Shown here: positions 27,728-37,215 of the stretch, one piece after another
Numbering within the stretch: the stretch's first letter is position 1
How the letters are laid out: the number at the start of each line of letters is the position of its first letter
Assembly: GCA_021848385.1 (NCBI GenBank)
Contig: JAJZUQ010000004.1
Span: forward strand, 1 to 64,000
Direction of reading: 5' to 3'
DNA from: Deltaproteobacteria bacterium
Lineage (GTDB): Bacteria > Desulfobacterota > Desulfuromonadia > Geobacterales > Geobacteraceae
DNA length: 64,000 bases
Translations under genes and position numbers: made by a program
Notes under the pieces: model-generated
What the model was told of the DNA's origin: nothing
Seen by the model: the letters and a program-made list of their open reading frames with translations, nothing else
Databases searched by the model: none

Positions 27728-28258
27728 CTACTTTTCAATACCTACCCGGGCACGTACGCCGGTCTTGTAATAGTGCTTTATCTCCCGCATCTCCGTCACC
27801 AGGTCGGCAGCATCGATGACCCGCGGGTCGGCGTTGCGCCCGGTCAGGACCAGTTCCACATTCGTCGGCTTCTGCCCCATGAGTTCAAGCACCTGTTCGG
27901 TTTCAAGCAGACCAAAGGAGATGGCACCGTTGACTTCATCGAGAATGACGAGGTCGTACGTGCCGCCCGAAAGCGCCTGTCGGGCAAGCTCCAAGGCTTC
28001 CTGTGCGAGGCGCCGGTCTTCCGGGTCGGGGTTGTCACGGTCCACCCACCCTGCCCTGCCGGTCGGAATGATCGTCAGGTACGGTGCGAGCCGCTGGGCG
28101 GCCAGGTGTTCACCATAGGGGCCTCCCCCCTTCATGAACTGAATCATGCACACCATCATCTCCCGGCCGACAGCCCTGAGGGCCAATCCGAGGGCAGCAG
28201 TCGTCTTCCCTTTGCAGTCACCCGTATAGACCTGAATATGTCCCTGTTTCAGCTTCAT
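27728..28258 (-). CDS. cobO: Cob(I)yrinic acid a,c-diamide adenosyltransferase (CobO/BtuR)
   Basis: Transfers the adenosyl group from ATP to cobalt in corrinoids, making adenosylcobalamin. Evidence is the P-loop TGDCKGKTTAALGLALRAVG near residues 12-31, the VILDEVNGAISFGLL motif near 110-125 and ELVLTGRNADPRVIDAADLV in the C-terminal half. At 176 residues it has the BtuR/CobO size. The frame opens three codons earlier with a GTG that overlaps the ribosome site; the ATG at 28256-28258 is preferred with GAGGTG upstream. It precedes the B12-binding subunit and meaB on the same strand and could supply their cofactor. Confidence 0.92.
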   Translation of the reverse strand: MKLKQGHIQVYTGDCKGKTTAALGLALRAVGREMMVCMIQFMKGGGPYGEHLAAQRLAPYLTIIPTGRAGWVDRDNPDPEDRRLAQEALELARQALSGGTYDLVILDEVNGAISFGLLETEQVLELMGQKPTNVELVLTGRNADPRVIDAADLVTEMREIKHYYKTGVRARVGIEK

Positions 28259-28523
28259 GACTCTCACCTCTCAGCGGCCGGGAAATCTTACCGATCGCCT
28301 CTCGGGCAACGGACCCATCCCTTTCCTCCAGTCGTCGGTCGGGAAACGGAGGGGTCTGCGTAAACTGCTGACGTCAAAACGGACTCCCATTTTAGCAGGA
28401 GTAAAAGGCGGTGTTGAATATATCAATCGGGCTGTTTTGCTGTCAAGGTCTATTCAGAACAGTATAACGATTTTTTAGTTTTGATAAAAAGCGCTGCCGA
28501 CGGGGCTGCCGCTGCTTTCCTGC
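28259..28523. other. Intergenic region upstream of cobO and tRNA-Val
   Basis: About 265 bases without coding character on either strand. A cobalamin riboswitch was looked for because of cobO and none was recognised. Its right end merges into the tRNA promoter. Confidence 0.6.
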
Positions 28524-28552
28524 TTGACAGACGTCCCGCCTTTTGTTATTCA
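28524..28552 (+). promoter_or_regulatory. Promoter of tRNA-Val
   Basis: Perfect -35 TTGACA (28524-28529), 17-base spacer and a weak -10 TATTCA (28547-28552), placing the start about 6 bases before the tRNA. Confidence 0.6.
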
Positions 28553-28564
28553 ATAGGGACAATC

Positions 28565-28639
28565 GGGCGATTAGCTCAGCGGGAGAGCACTGCCTTCACA
28601 CGGCAGGGGTCGCTGGTTCGAACCCAGCATCGCCCACCA
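28565..28639 (+). tRNA. tRNA-Val (anticodon CAC)
   Basis: GGGCGAT acceptor strand pairs with ATCGCCC; the D arm is GCTC...GAGC. The anticodon stem CTGCC/GGCAG encloses loop TTCACAC with anticodon CAC, which reads GUG. The T arm is GCTGG-TTCGAAC-CCAGC and the end is ACCA encoded in the DNA. The cloverleaf is complete, 75 bases. Confidence 0.97.
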
Positions 28640-28660
28640 TAAAAAACGTAGTGAAATCAG

Positions 28661-28699
28661 AAGGCCGATCCTGTTTAGGATTGGCCTTTTGTCTTTTTT
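28661..28699 (+). terminator. Intrinsic terminator after tRNA-Val
   Basis: AAGGCCGATCCT pairs with AGGATTGGCCTT (one G-T pair) with a GTTT loop, followed by TTGTCTTTTTT. Confidence 0.85.
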
Positions 28700-28849
28700 C
28701 GGGCCGAAAAGTATGACCCAGTATGATACTTAAACTAACCCCTACTCGTTGGACAACACGATATGCAGTCTAGAGCATAACAATAACGGAGAAACTAACT
28801 ATGAAGATACGTGTATAGACAGTATTTGCAGTCTCAGGACGGCAACAAC
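28700..28849. other. Non-coding stretch between tRNA-Val and the nuclease gene
   Basis: AT-richer than its surroundings with no credible open frame. The sequence AAAGTATGACCCAGTATGA just after the tRNA terminator is the kind of short direct repeat seen next to tRNA-integrated elements, but no integrase fragment or second tRNA-end copy was found. Confidence 0.4.
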
Positions 28850-28891
28850 AAAAAGGGTGTTATTTTGACGAGGTTATCCAAATAACACCCT
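28850..28891 (-). terminator. Intrinsic terminator of the secreted nuclease gene
   Basis: AGGGTGTTATTT (28854-28865) is fully complementary to 28880-28891. On the minus strand it is followed by a run of T residues, 39 bases past the stop codon. Confidence 0.8.
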
Positions 28892-28930
28892 AAAAATAAT
28901 TTATAAATTTAGGTTATGCTAGACTCTAAA

Positions 28931-31900
28931 TCATTTGAACTTGAAGTTCGCTGAATGGCTCGTGCCGTCGTTCAGCTTAATCGTTAGCTCGCGGCAAGTT
29001 CCCGCCCACTTCTTATTCGTCTTCCAGACGTAGAGGTAGCGTCCTGTGCCCGAGTCATCATACGAGAGGCTGCCCGTGGCTTTGACGGTGTCGCCCAGGG
29101 GCGAGCCCGAATCACAGGCGATCCGCGTGGATATCGGATAGCCGGAGTAGAAAATTCCCGTCCCCTTCTTGCCGCCCAAGCTGAACTTGGCAGTGACGGA
29201 GCTCCCCGCCTTGACAGGGTTGAAGGTTGGAGGATTGTAAACTGGCTCGAAAAAACCGGTCCAGTTGTAGACGACCTTCACGGAAGAAGAGGCCACGGCC
29301 GTAAGTCCCCCGTCATCGGTGGCCTGGACTGCGACGGTCCTGGTTGCGGGCGCTCCAGAGCCGGTAAAGCTTACGCTCTGCCCTGGAGTTTCAAAGGAGC
29401 CGTTGTTGTCCAAGTCCCATGCGTATGTCAGTGTCCCGCCTTCAAGGTCGGTTCCAGTGGCTATCAATGTCACACTCCCTCCCTCCGCCACGCTGTAAGG
29501 CCCTCCGGCATTAACCGTCGGGGGATCGTTGAGGGTTACGATGGCGACCTGCGGGTCGTGGTCGCCGACCTTGGATGCGAATTCGGAATTCACGTGGACC
29601 ACGTCGTACGTGTGTGGCCGAGCCATCAGGGCGCCACTGAAGAGAATGTGGTCCAAAACCTCGGAGTTCCCCTCAAATACGTAAGTGTATTGCTCGGTTG
29701 GGGGAAGGGTGTCTATAAGGTTCCAGAGGATGGTGGAGCCTCCCTTCAGAATTGCGATGGGCGTTGAGAATTGATAGTCGTTCAAGTCCCCGAGCGCCAC
29801 TACGTTTGCATTGGAGTTCGCGGCGAGAATGCTGTTTGCGAAATCGTGGACGACGGCAGCCTGGGCATTGCGCTGGACCTCAGAATAGAGGACCGGTGGC
29901 TGTTTGACGCCAAATAGCTGGTCGTCTCCGGATTTCGAGTTCCAATGGTTGGAGATTACAAACAGCTGATGCCCGTTGAACATGAACTCGCCCGCAAGGG
30001 GCTTGCGGCTGTCAGTGAATGCAACGTTTGCCGGGTCGATGCGCCCAGGGCTGTAAAGCAGTTGGGTGCCGGAGCCGGTTCCAACCACCGCGTTGGGCGC
30101 AGTCGACGTTCCGCCTGGACGGTCAACAAAGCTCAAACCCCGATCCGTCCGGAAGAGGAATCCGACGCGGATGTTGCCGCCGGGCATCCCGCTGTCCTGG
30201 CCATAGAGCGGGTCGATTTGGCGATACTGGTAGGTAGGTCCTTGTGCGTCTTGGATGGCGGAGACAAGCATGCTCCAAGTTGTGCTGGCATCCACAATTG
30301 TTCCGTCATCGGTTGCGCCGTTGTTGTCCTGCACCTCTTCGACTGAAATGATGTCCGGAGACTGCAGGTTATTGACGGCAAGGTCTGCAAGTGATTCGAA
30401 TTTGGATGACGGGTCGGTGGGCGCCAGATTTTCAGCACTGATGGCCGCGATGGACACCTGGTTAAGGCCTGCGGCGGCGGCGACTTCCCGGGTCAGCCCG
30501 CCGGAGACGAAGTCCGACAGGGATATGACCTGCAGTTTGAAATTGTTGTAGCTGTAGTCCATTACGCCGATAATGGGTCCTGGGAACATGTCGCCAACAT
30601 TGGCGGCGGGAAGAGTTGGGCCGCTGTAAATCCAGTCGTTGAGGATGATGCGCTCGGGGTTGAAGTCGCTTGCCTGCGCGAGGATGCCGCCCCGACTGGT
30701 GCGAACACCGGCATTTGCGCCGTAATCGGCCACTATCGGGATTTCCCGGTTGGTCGTAAAGTCGCTGCAGGGGCCTACGGCCACGGCGTCATTGACCTGA
30801 ACGAGCATCCCCTCCAGGCTCTCAAAGAAGTCTATGCCGTCGCTGGCCGGGTCGAACTCGCCTGACGCCTCAACGTTGCCAGTCGCATCGTTCTCAATCA
30901 CGACGGCTGGGGGAATCCGTCCGCCGGTACCCAAGACAACGGGAGTTGGCAATGGATTGCCGGAAGAGATTTTAGCGATAACGTAGGGTGCGGTCAGTTC
31001 GGTTACGGTAAGACTGCCGGCCGACGCCCGATATTCGGCGACCATGCCGCTCACCTGCACCGAGTCACCAACGGCGACTATGGATGCCGGGTTCGACGAA
31101 CCCCCGGTGAAAACAAAAATACCCTCGGATGTGGCGGGGTCGGTATCGGGGTTGGGATCTTGGATGTAGAATCCCCTGGTTGAACCGGTCGTCCGCAGAG
31201 CGGTCACTATCCCCTGCGTTTTAACTTGCTGGCCGTTCTTTGGAGAAATGTGACCAGCGCCCTGGATGTCATGGATCGGAATTGGCAGTTGGCTTGTCGT
31301 GAAGCCCATGGTGAAGTCGAAGGGCATGTTATCCGGCGGGTCGGTCATGTCCTGGTCGGACACTTGACTGGCAAGAATCGTGAGCGTGCAGTTTTCGCCT
31401 ACCGCAAAATTGGCGTCCGGGTTCAGCGTGAAGGTTATGGGTCCGCCCGACACGGCGGCCGTGTGGGTGCCGCTGTTTCCGCACGAAATCCCGAACCAGG
31501 GACTCGTCACGTTCACGGGTTCGCTGAAGGTGACGGTGATGTTGCTGTCCGGCGGGACGCTCGTGGAGTTGTTTCCCGGTGTCGTGCCGTAAACGTAAGG
31601 AGCTGCGTCCGGCGAAAGGCTATTTCGCGGGGTGGGCGGGCCGGCCGTGAAGTCAGAGGCGTTGTTGTCCGTGTCTTGCGCTCCGCCCGAGTTGCGGAGA
31701 GCGGCGGTAATGTTTGACAGAGTGGAAGCCGGAGATGTCTCGGCACAGTTTGCACCACCATAACCGACAAAGTCCACCAACCCTGTTGGACAGGTGCCGG
31801 TCAGAGCAGTGGAGTTGTAAACCAAAGCCACCTTGCCGGCACTCGTGCCTATCGCGATGCCACCGGTGGCGTCCGGCGCCGGCAGGTCAAGGGTGCCGCC

Positions 31901-32200
31901 AGTTCCCGCCGCCTCCTGTATCAGATAGTATTGTCCCGGCTGGATAGTGCCGTTGAGGTCGGTTTTTTGCCAGGACGAGCCGGTCGCTAACGCGTACTGG
32001 ACGCTCCAGCCGGTAACGTTTACAGCCTCGCTTCCCCGGTTGTACAGTTCGATAAAATCGTTCTTATATGTCGCTCCGGAGTTGCCCCCGCCGCCGTATA
32101 CCTGGCTGATGACAATGTCTACCGACACGGCCCATCCGTTTCCGGACATGGCGAAGGCCACCATTAAGGCCGATATCCCCAACAAAATCCGCGTTCTCAT
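28931..32200 (-). CDS. ExeM/NucH-family secreted multidomain endonuclease
   Basis: A 1089-residue extracellular protein. After a signal peptide (residues 1-24) come a lamin-tail domain (about 28-195; ISQVYGGGGNSGATYKNDFI), a Big_5-type Ig-like domain (about 205-305) and an OB-fold-like region (about 315-470). The endonuclease/exonuclease/phosphatase domain spans about 575-890, with VVALGDLNDYQFSTPI, EVLDHILFSG and KVGDHDPQVA giving the metal and catalytic residues. A PKD domain (about 890-978) and a C-terminal beta domain (about 980-1089, KAGSSVTAKFSLGGKKG) end the protein. ExeM-type nucleases degrade extracellular DNA in biofilms. No GlyGly-CTERM anchor is seen. AAGGGGG precedes the ATG. It lies alone beside a tRNA gene, so acquisition by transfer is possible. 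Confidence 0.88.
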   Translation of the reverse strand: MRTRILLGISALMVAFAMSGNGWAVSVDIVISQVYGGGGNSGATYKNDFIELYNRGSEAVNVTGWSVQYALATGSSWQKTDLNGTIQPGQYYLIQEAAGTGGTLDLPAPDATGGIAIGTSAGKVALVYNSTALTGTCPTGLVDFVGYGGANCAETSPASTLSNITAALRNSGGAQDTDNNASDFTAGPPTPRNSLSPDAAPYVYGTTPGNNSTSVPPDSNITVTFSEPVNVTSPWFGISCGNSGTHTAAVSGGPITFTLNPDANFAVGENCTLTILASQVSDQDMTDPPDNMPFDFTMGFTTSQLPIPIHDIQGAGHISPKNGQQVKTQGIVTALRTTGSTRGFYIQDPNPDTDPATSEGIFVFTGGSSNPASIVAVGDSVQVSGMVAEYRASAGSLTVTELTAPYVIAKISSGNPLPTPVVLGTGGRIPPAVVIENDATGNVEASGEFDPASDGIDFFESLEGMLVQVNDAVAVGPCSDFTTNREIPIVADYGANAGVRTSRGGILAQASDFNPERIILNDWIYSGPTLPAANVGDMFPGPIIGVMDYSYNNFKLQVISLSDFVSGGLTREVAAAAGLNQVSIAAISAENLAPTDPSSKFESLADLAVNNLQSPDIISVEEVQDNNGATDDGTIVDASTTWSMLVSAIQDAQGPTYQYRQIDPLYGQDSGMPGGNIRVGFLFRTDRGLSFVDRPGGTSTAPNAVVGTGSGTQLLYSPGRIDPANVAFTDSRKPLAGEFMFNGHQLFVISNHWNSKSGDDQLFGVKQPPVLYSEVQRNAQAAVVHDFANSILAANSNANVVALGDLNDYQFSTPIAILKGGSTILWNLIDTLPPTEQYTYVFEGNSEVLDHILFSGALMARPHTYDVVHVNSEFASKVGDHDPQVAIVTLNDPPTVNAGGPYSVAEGGSVTLIATGTDLEGGTLTYAWDLDNNGSFETPGQSVSFTGSGAPATRTVAVQATDDGGLTAVASSSVKVVYNWTGFFEPVYNPPTFNPVKAGSSVTAKFSLGGKKGTGIFYSGYPISTRIACDSGSPLGDTVKATGSLSYDDSGTGRYLYVWKTNKKWAGTCRELTIKLNDGTSHSANFKFK

Positions 32201-32507
32201 ACTTACCCCCTTCGTCTATTTACGACTCGCAATAGACAGGCTGCGACACGCGCGAGTCTAGCTTCATGGGTGGTCGTCCAATGCGGCTCCGTCATAGATT
32301 CCCGGCTGGGATTCCGGGAGCCAAAAGAACAGTTCGCTGGAGTCGCGCAAAAATTCCTATCCTCCTCTCTGAAGGATGACCATGGCGGGTCTGAAGAACG
32401 TTCGCCATGTGTCGACCTTCGTTATTTGGCCGCTGTAACGGATAAGACGTGTGCATTATGGCAAAACAGAGGAAAAGGTTTTGTTAGTACCCACTAAACA
32501 ATAACAC
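32201..32507. other. Upstream region of the nuclease and downstream region of the RND operon
   Basis: About 307 bases without a gene. A nested hairpin occurs at 32285-32322 (GGCTCC/GGAGCC outer, CCCGG/CCGGG inner), which could act as a terminator-like or leader structure. A c-di-GMP (GEMM) riboswitch was specifically looked for on both strands and its conserved boxes are not present. Confidence 0.5.
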
Positions 32508-33980
32508 CTAATCAGACCTACCCCCTTTGTTCGAATCTTTCACGCCGTCCGACATAGCGTCGCTCCCCGTCTGTCCGGCGGTCAACTTATCCGCCTCCGC
32601 CACCCACCCCCCACCCATCGCCTTGTAAAGATTGGCATACGAGGTGTAAAGCGCTGCGCGCAACTGGGCGAGATTGAGCTCCGCGGGAAAGAGCTGCTGC
32701 TGCGCGCTGAGGACGGTGAGATAGGGCGCATACCCGCCGTCATACTGGAGTTTTGCCAGGCGTTCGTATTCCTGGCTCGCCTTGACGAGTCGCTCCTGGG
32801 CCTGAATCTGGCCGGCGAGCTTCTCGCGGACGATTAGAGCGTTTTCCACATCGGCAAACGCGCTCTGGATCGCCGCTTCGTAGCCGAGGAGCGCCGCCTG
32901 CTGCACGGATTCGCTCTGACGTACCTGGCCGGAGATCGCCCCGGCCGTGAAGATCGGCCCGGTTACCGACCCGGCATAGCTCCAGGTCCTGGCCGGTCCC
33001 CGGAAGAGGTTGGAGAGGTTGGCACTCTCATAGCCGTAATTGCCGGTGAGGGCGATGGTCGGGAAATAGAGGGCCTTGGCCGCGCCAATCTGGGCGTTGG
33101 CGGCGATCAGGTTCTGCTCGGCCTGGGCGATATCCGGCCGGCGTGCGAGCAGCTGCGACGGGAGGCCGGACGGAACGGCGGGAAAAGCCAGATCGTAGAT
33201 CGTCTTGCCCCGCGCGATCGGTCCCGGATTGCGGCCGAGGAGGATGGACAGGGCGTTTTCGGCTTGATCGATCTGCGATTCGAGCTGCGGTATGGTCGCC
33301 GCGGCGGTCTCATACTGGGTGCGCGCCTGCTCGACATTCAACTGGGAAATCTGGCCATACTTGAACTGCAACTCGAAGATCTTGACCGACTCGGCATAGG
33401 TGGCCAGGTTGCGCTTGGCGACCGTCAACTGCTCGTCGAGACCGCGCAGTTGCAGGTAATTACCCGCCACTGATGCAACCAGGGAGAGGATCACGCCGCG
33501 GCGCGCCTCCTCGGTAGCGAACAGGTTCGCCCGGGCACCCTCGGAGAGGCGTCGGATGCGCCCCCACAGGTCAATCTCCCAGTTGACCCCGCCGAACAGC
33601 TGCAAGGAATTAAACGGGTTGGAGACACTCGAAGGAACCGGAGTTGCGTTGAAAACGCTGGCGCGCTGGCGGGCGGCGCTCCCGGCGTAGCTCGCTTGGG
33701 GAAAGAGCGGAGCGCGAGTCTGGATTAGCACGCCGGCGGCCTGCTCGACATTGGCGGCGGCTATTTTCACGTTCTTGTTGTTGGCCAGGGCCTCGGCGAT
33801 GAGCGCATCAAGCACCGGGTCCTGGAATTGCCGCCACCAATCGGTATTTACGGTATCCCGAGCCTCCTTCTCCGCGTAGCGGAATGAGCCGGGAATATCC
33901 ACAGAGGGACGGCGATAGTCGGGACCGACCATGCAGCCGGCCAAGGAGGCGGCAAGGATCAGGATGACGAACCAACGCAT
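32508..33980 (-). CDS. RND efflux outer-membrane lipoprotein (NodT/OprM family)
   Basis: The outer-membrane channel of a tripartite pump, 490 residues. Signal peptide and lipobox are MRWFVILILAASLAGC (Cys 16), followed by MVGPDYRRPSVDIPGSFRY, the conserved NodT start. Two OEP repeats follow, the second around ARRPDIAQAEQNLIAANAQIGAAK. The frame extends to 34130, but the ATG at 33978-33980 has a perfect AGGAGGTGA site and starts the signal peptide. It begins one base after the stop of the RND transporter gene, so the two are coupled. Confidence 0.94.
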   Translation of the reverse strand: MRWFVILILAASLAGCMVGPDYRRPSVDIPGSFRYAEKEARDTVNTDWWRQFQDPVLDALIAEALANNKNVKIAAANVEQAAGVLIQTRAPLFPQASYAGSAARQRASVFNATPVPSSVSNPFNSLQLFGGVNWEIDLWGRIRRLSEGARANLFATEEARRGVILSLVASVAGNYLQLRGLDEQLTVAKRNLATYAESVKIFELQFKYGQISQLNVEQARTQYETAAATIPQLESQIDQAENALSILLGRNPGPIARGKTIYDLAFPAVPSGLPSQLLARRPDIAQAEQNLIAANAQIGAAKALYFPTIALTGNYGYESANLSNLFRGPARTWSYAGSVTGPIFTAGAISGQVRQSESVQQAALLGYEAAIQSAFADVENALIVREKLAGQIQAQERLVKASQEYERLAKLQYDGGYAPYLTVLSAQQQLFPAELNLAQLRAALYTSYANLYKAMGGGWVAEADKLTAGQTGSDAMSDGVKDSNKGGRSD

Positions 33981-33981
33981 G

Positions 33982-36900
33982 TCAGTCACCTCCTGCCGGT
34001 GGTACTGGCTCAGGATTCTCCGGATTGCTTGCGCCAGGGTGTGCATCGGGCGGAGGCCCTTCGGGGGGAGGCACTTCCTTCTTGCCGCGCTCGGCAAACC
34101 GGGCGAAGATGTAGTAGAAAAGCGGCACATAGAGCATGGCCAGGGTGGTCTCGCCGATCATCCCTCCCATGATGCCGGTACCGATGGAGTGGCGGGCGTT
34201 GGCGCCGGCGCCTGTGGCGATCGCCAGCGGCAGCACGCCGAAGATGAAGGCGAGCGAGGTCATGATGATCGGCCGCAACCGCTCCTCGCCTGCCTGGATC
34301 GTCGCATCCATGAGGGAGAGTCCCTGTTTGTGCAGTTCCACGGCGAAGGTTACGCGCAGCACCGCGTTCTTGGCCCCCAGACCGATCAGCACCAGCAGGC
34401 CGATCTGGAAATAGACGTCGTTATTGAGGCCGCGCAGCCAGTTGAAGGCCAGGGCGCCGAGGATGCCGAATGGCACGGCCGTCATGACGGAGCCGGGGAG
34501 GGTCCACGACTCGAACTGGGCGGCCAGGACGAGGAAGACGATGATGAGGCCGAAGGCGAAAGCGACCGCCGAAGTGCCGCCCGATTTCTTCTCCTCGTAA
34601 GCCATACCCGACCACTCAAAACTGTATCCCTGGGGGAGCACCGTTGCCGCTACCTCCTCCATCGCCTTGATCGCTTCACCGGTGCTGAACCCTTCGGCGG
34701 CGCTCCCGGTCACCTGGGCTGCGGGGAAGCCGTTGAAGTGCGGCACCAGGTCGGGACCGCTGACGTAGCTGGTGGTCACCACGGCCGACAGCGGCACCAT
34801 CTCGCCGTTGTTTGACCTCGTATAGAGCCGGGTGATGTCGGCAGGGGTCCGACGATGGGGGGCATCGGACTGGAGAATCACGTTCCAGACGCGGCTGTAC
34901 TGGTTGTACTGGCTCACCTGGATCGAGCCGAACTGGGCCTGCAGGGCACTGTACACGTCCTCGACCGGCACGCCGAGGAGCACCGCCTTGGAACGGTCGA
35001 CTTCGGCGCGCAGTTGCTGGGAAGAGGCGCGGAAGGTGGTGATCAGGCTCGTGAGCTCGGGGCGCTGGCGAGCCTTGGCAAGGAACTGCTGGGTGATTTC
35101 ATAGAGCCGCGCCGGGTCGCCGCCTCCCATGTCCTGGACCCAGAACTCGAAGCCGCCGGTGGTGCCGATCCCCGGGATTGCCGGCGGCGCGATCGGGATG
35201 AACCGCCCTTCCTTGATTCCCTGGGATCCGCCCCACACCCCTGTCAGCACGGCGCGGGCGTTCTCCTTGCGGGCGCGCTTGATCGATGAGTAGCGCTCCT
35301 CGAAATCCTTGAGCGTCACGAAGAAGGTCGCGGTGTTGGCCTTGTACTGGCCGTCCAGGAGGCTGTAGCCGTTTATGATCGTACGATTCGCCACGGCCGG
35401 ATCCCGGGCGAACAGCTCGTCCACCCGGCTCGCGGCCTGCACCGTCCTTTTCAGGCTCGCGGCATCGGGCATCAGGAGTTGGCCCAGCAGGTACCCCTGG
35501 TCCTCGTTGGGGACGAAACTCGTCGGTATGGTCCGGAACAGTTGCACGAGCCCTGCGATCAGCACGGCCAGCAGCACGAAGGCCACGGCCATCCGCTTGA
35601 TCATGAGCACCACAGCGTTGCCGAAGGCAAGGGTGAAGCGGTCGAACTGGCGGTTGAACCAGGCGAAGAAGCCGCGCTTGGGAGGGGTGCGATGCTTCAT
35701 GAGGAGTGCGCACATGGCCGGCGTCAGGGTGAGGGCCACGAAACCGGAGAGGGCAACTGAAATTACGATGGTGATGGCGAACTGCTTGTAGAGCTGCCCG
35801 GTGGTACCGGGGAGAAACGCCGCCGGGATGAAGACTGAGGCCATCACCAGCACAACCGCCACGAGCGAGGTGCCGATCTCCCCCATCGCCTTGATGGTGG
35901 CCTCCCGCGGCGCGAGGTTGAACTTGGCCATGTTCCGCTCCACGTTCTCCACTACCACGATCGCATCGTCCACCACCATGCCGATGGCGAGCACAATGCC
36001 GAAGAGAGTGAGGAGGTTAACGGAAAACCCGAGGGCGAGCATGCCGCAGAACGTGCCGATGAGCGCCACGAAGACCGCCGCCGTGCAGATGATGGTTGCG
36101 CGGAAGCTCTGCAGAAACAGAAAGACCACCAGCATTACCAGCACGATTGCTTCGAACAGGGTGTGGACGACCTCTTCGATGGATATCCGGACGAACTCAG
36201 TCGTGTCCAAGGCGATGACGTACTCGATGCCGTCGGGCATCGTCCGCTTCAGTTCCTTCAGAGTCTTTCGCACCGCGTTCGACACCTCGATGCCGTTGGC
36301 CCCCGGTTGCTGGTAGATGGCAATGGGGGTCGCTGGCACTCCGTTCAGCCGGTTGTCGTCGACATACTGTCGACGCCCGACTTCGGCGCGGGCCACGTCT
36401 TTCACGCGGACGATGGCGCTGCCGTCCTGGCTCGCCCGGAGGATGATATCCTCGTACTGCGCAGGAGTGACGAACGGGGACTGCGTCACGACCGGGAAGG
36501 TGAGCTGCACCTGCGCGTCGCTCGGCTGCTGACCCACCTGGCCGGCCCCGAACAGGGCATTCTGCTTCGCCACTGCATTCTGGATGTCGCTGGTCGTGAT
36601 CCCGAGAGAGGCCATCCGGTCCGGGTTCATCCAGATACGCATCGCCTGGTCCGGCACGCCAAATATCTGCGCCTGGCCGGCGCCGCTCACCCGTTTGATC
36701 GCATCGAGGACGTAAACGTTGGCGTAGTTGGCGACATAGTCAGGAGTGTAGCGTCCGTCCCGGTTAAACACGGCAACGATCATCAGGGTGCTGGCCGACT
36801 TTTTCTGCACTGAGACGCCGTACTGGGTCACCGCTTCGGGGAGTTGCGGCAAGGCGAGGTTCACCCGGTTCTGCACCTGCACCTGGGCGATGTCCGGGTC

Positions 36901-37197
36901 GGTGTCGAGGTTGAAATAGACCGTTATGGTCAGCTTGCCGGTGCTGGAACTGGTGGAGGTCATGTAAAGCATGTTGTCGACGCCGTTGATCTGCGCCTCG
37001 ATGGGGGCGGCCACCGAGTTGCCGACCGTTTTCGCGTCGGCGCCGGGATAGGTGGTCGTCACCTGGATCTGCACCGGCGTGATCGTCGGGTACTGGGCGA
37101 TCGGGAGGAGTTTCATCGACACGAGGCCGGCAATCACGATGATGAGCGAGATGACCGTGGCAAAGATCGGCCGTTCGATGAAAAACTTGGAGAACAT
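33982..37197 (-). CDS. RND multidrug efflux permease, HAE1 family (AcrB/MexB-like)
   Basis: A 1071-residue inner-membrane proton antiporter. It starts MFSKFFIERPIFATVISLII, the AcrB family hallmark. The fourth membrane helix contains GIVLAIGMVVDDAIVVVENV, with the two acidic residues that relay protons. The second half repeats the fold and includes VRVTFAVELHKQGLSLMDAT and RLRPIIMTSLAFIFGVLPLA. Periplasmic head domains are present. Length is typical. Substrates (drugs, solvents, detergents) cannot be assigned. It lies between the membrane-fusion gene (18-base gap) and the outer-membrane channel gene in one operon. Confidence 0.96.
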   Translation of the reverse strand: MFSKFFIERPIFATVISLIIVIAGLVSMKLLPIAQYPTITPVQIQVTTTYPGADAKTVGNSVAAPIEAQINGVDNMLYMTSTSSSTGKLTITVYFNLDTDPDIAQVQVQNRVNLALPQLPEAVTQYGVSVQKKSASTLMIVAVFNRDGRYTPDYVANYANVYVLDAIKRVSGAGQAQIFGVPDQAMRIWMNPDRMASLGITTSDIQNAVAKQNALFGAGQVGQQPSDAQVQLTFPVVTQSPFVTPAQYEDIILRASQDGSAIVRVKDVARAEVGRRQYVDDNRLNGVPATPIAIYQQPGANGIEVSNAVRKTLKELKRTMPDGIEYVIALDTTEFVRISIEEVVHTLFEAIVLVMLVVFLFLQSFRATIICTAAVFVALIGTFCGMLALGFSVNLLTLFGIVLAIGMVVDDAIVVVENVERNMAKFNLAPREATIKAMGEIGTSLVAVVLVMASVFIPAAFLPGTTGQLYKQFAITIVISVALSGFVALTLTPAMCALLMKHRTPPKRGFFAWFNRQFDRFTLAFGNAVVLMIKRMAVAFVLLAVLIAGLVQLFRTIPTSFVPNEDQGYLLGQLLMPDAASLKRTVQAASRVDELFARDPAVANRTIINGYSLLDGQYKANTATFFVTLKDFEERYSSIKRARKENARAVLTGVWGGSQGIKEGRFIPIAPPAIPGIGTTGGFEFWVQDMGGGDPARLYEITQQFLAKARQRPELTSLITTFRASSQQLRAEVDRSKAVLLGVPVEDVYSALQAQFGSIQVSQYNQYSRVWNVILQSDAPHRRTPADITRLYTRSNNGEMVPLSAVVTTSYVSGPDLVPHFNGFPAAQVTGSAAEGFSTGEAIKAMEEVAATVLPQGYSFEWSGMAYEEKKSGGTSAVAFAFGLIIVFLVLAAQFESWTLPGSVMTAVPFGILGALAFNWLRGLNNDVYFQIGLLVLIGLGAKNAVLRVTFAVELHKQGLSLMDATIQAGEERLRPIIMTSLAFIFGVLPLAIATGAGANARHSIGTGIMGGMIGETTLAMLYVPLFYYIFARFAERGKKEVPPPEGPPPDAHPGASNPENPEPVPPAGGD

Positions 37198-37215
37198 TGC
37201 TCGCTCCTTCCCCGG

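Noticed and set aside
28259-28523. A cobalamin riboswitch before cobO
   Set aside because: The B12-box core was looked for and not seen.
28640-28849. An integrase remnant or attachment-site copy after tRNA-Val
   Set aside because: No integrase-like frame is present, and the tRNA 3' end is not repeated anywhere noticed in the window.
32201-32507. A cyclic-di-GMP (GEMM) riboswitch before the secreted nuclease
   Set aside because: Such riboswitches are common in Geobacter, but the conserved GGGCAAACC and GACGCAAAGCC boxes are absent on both strands.
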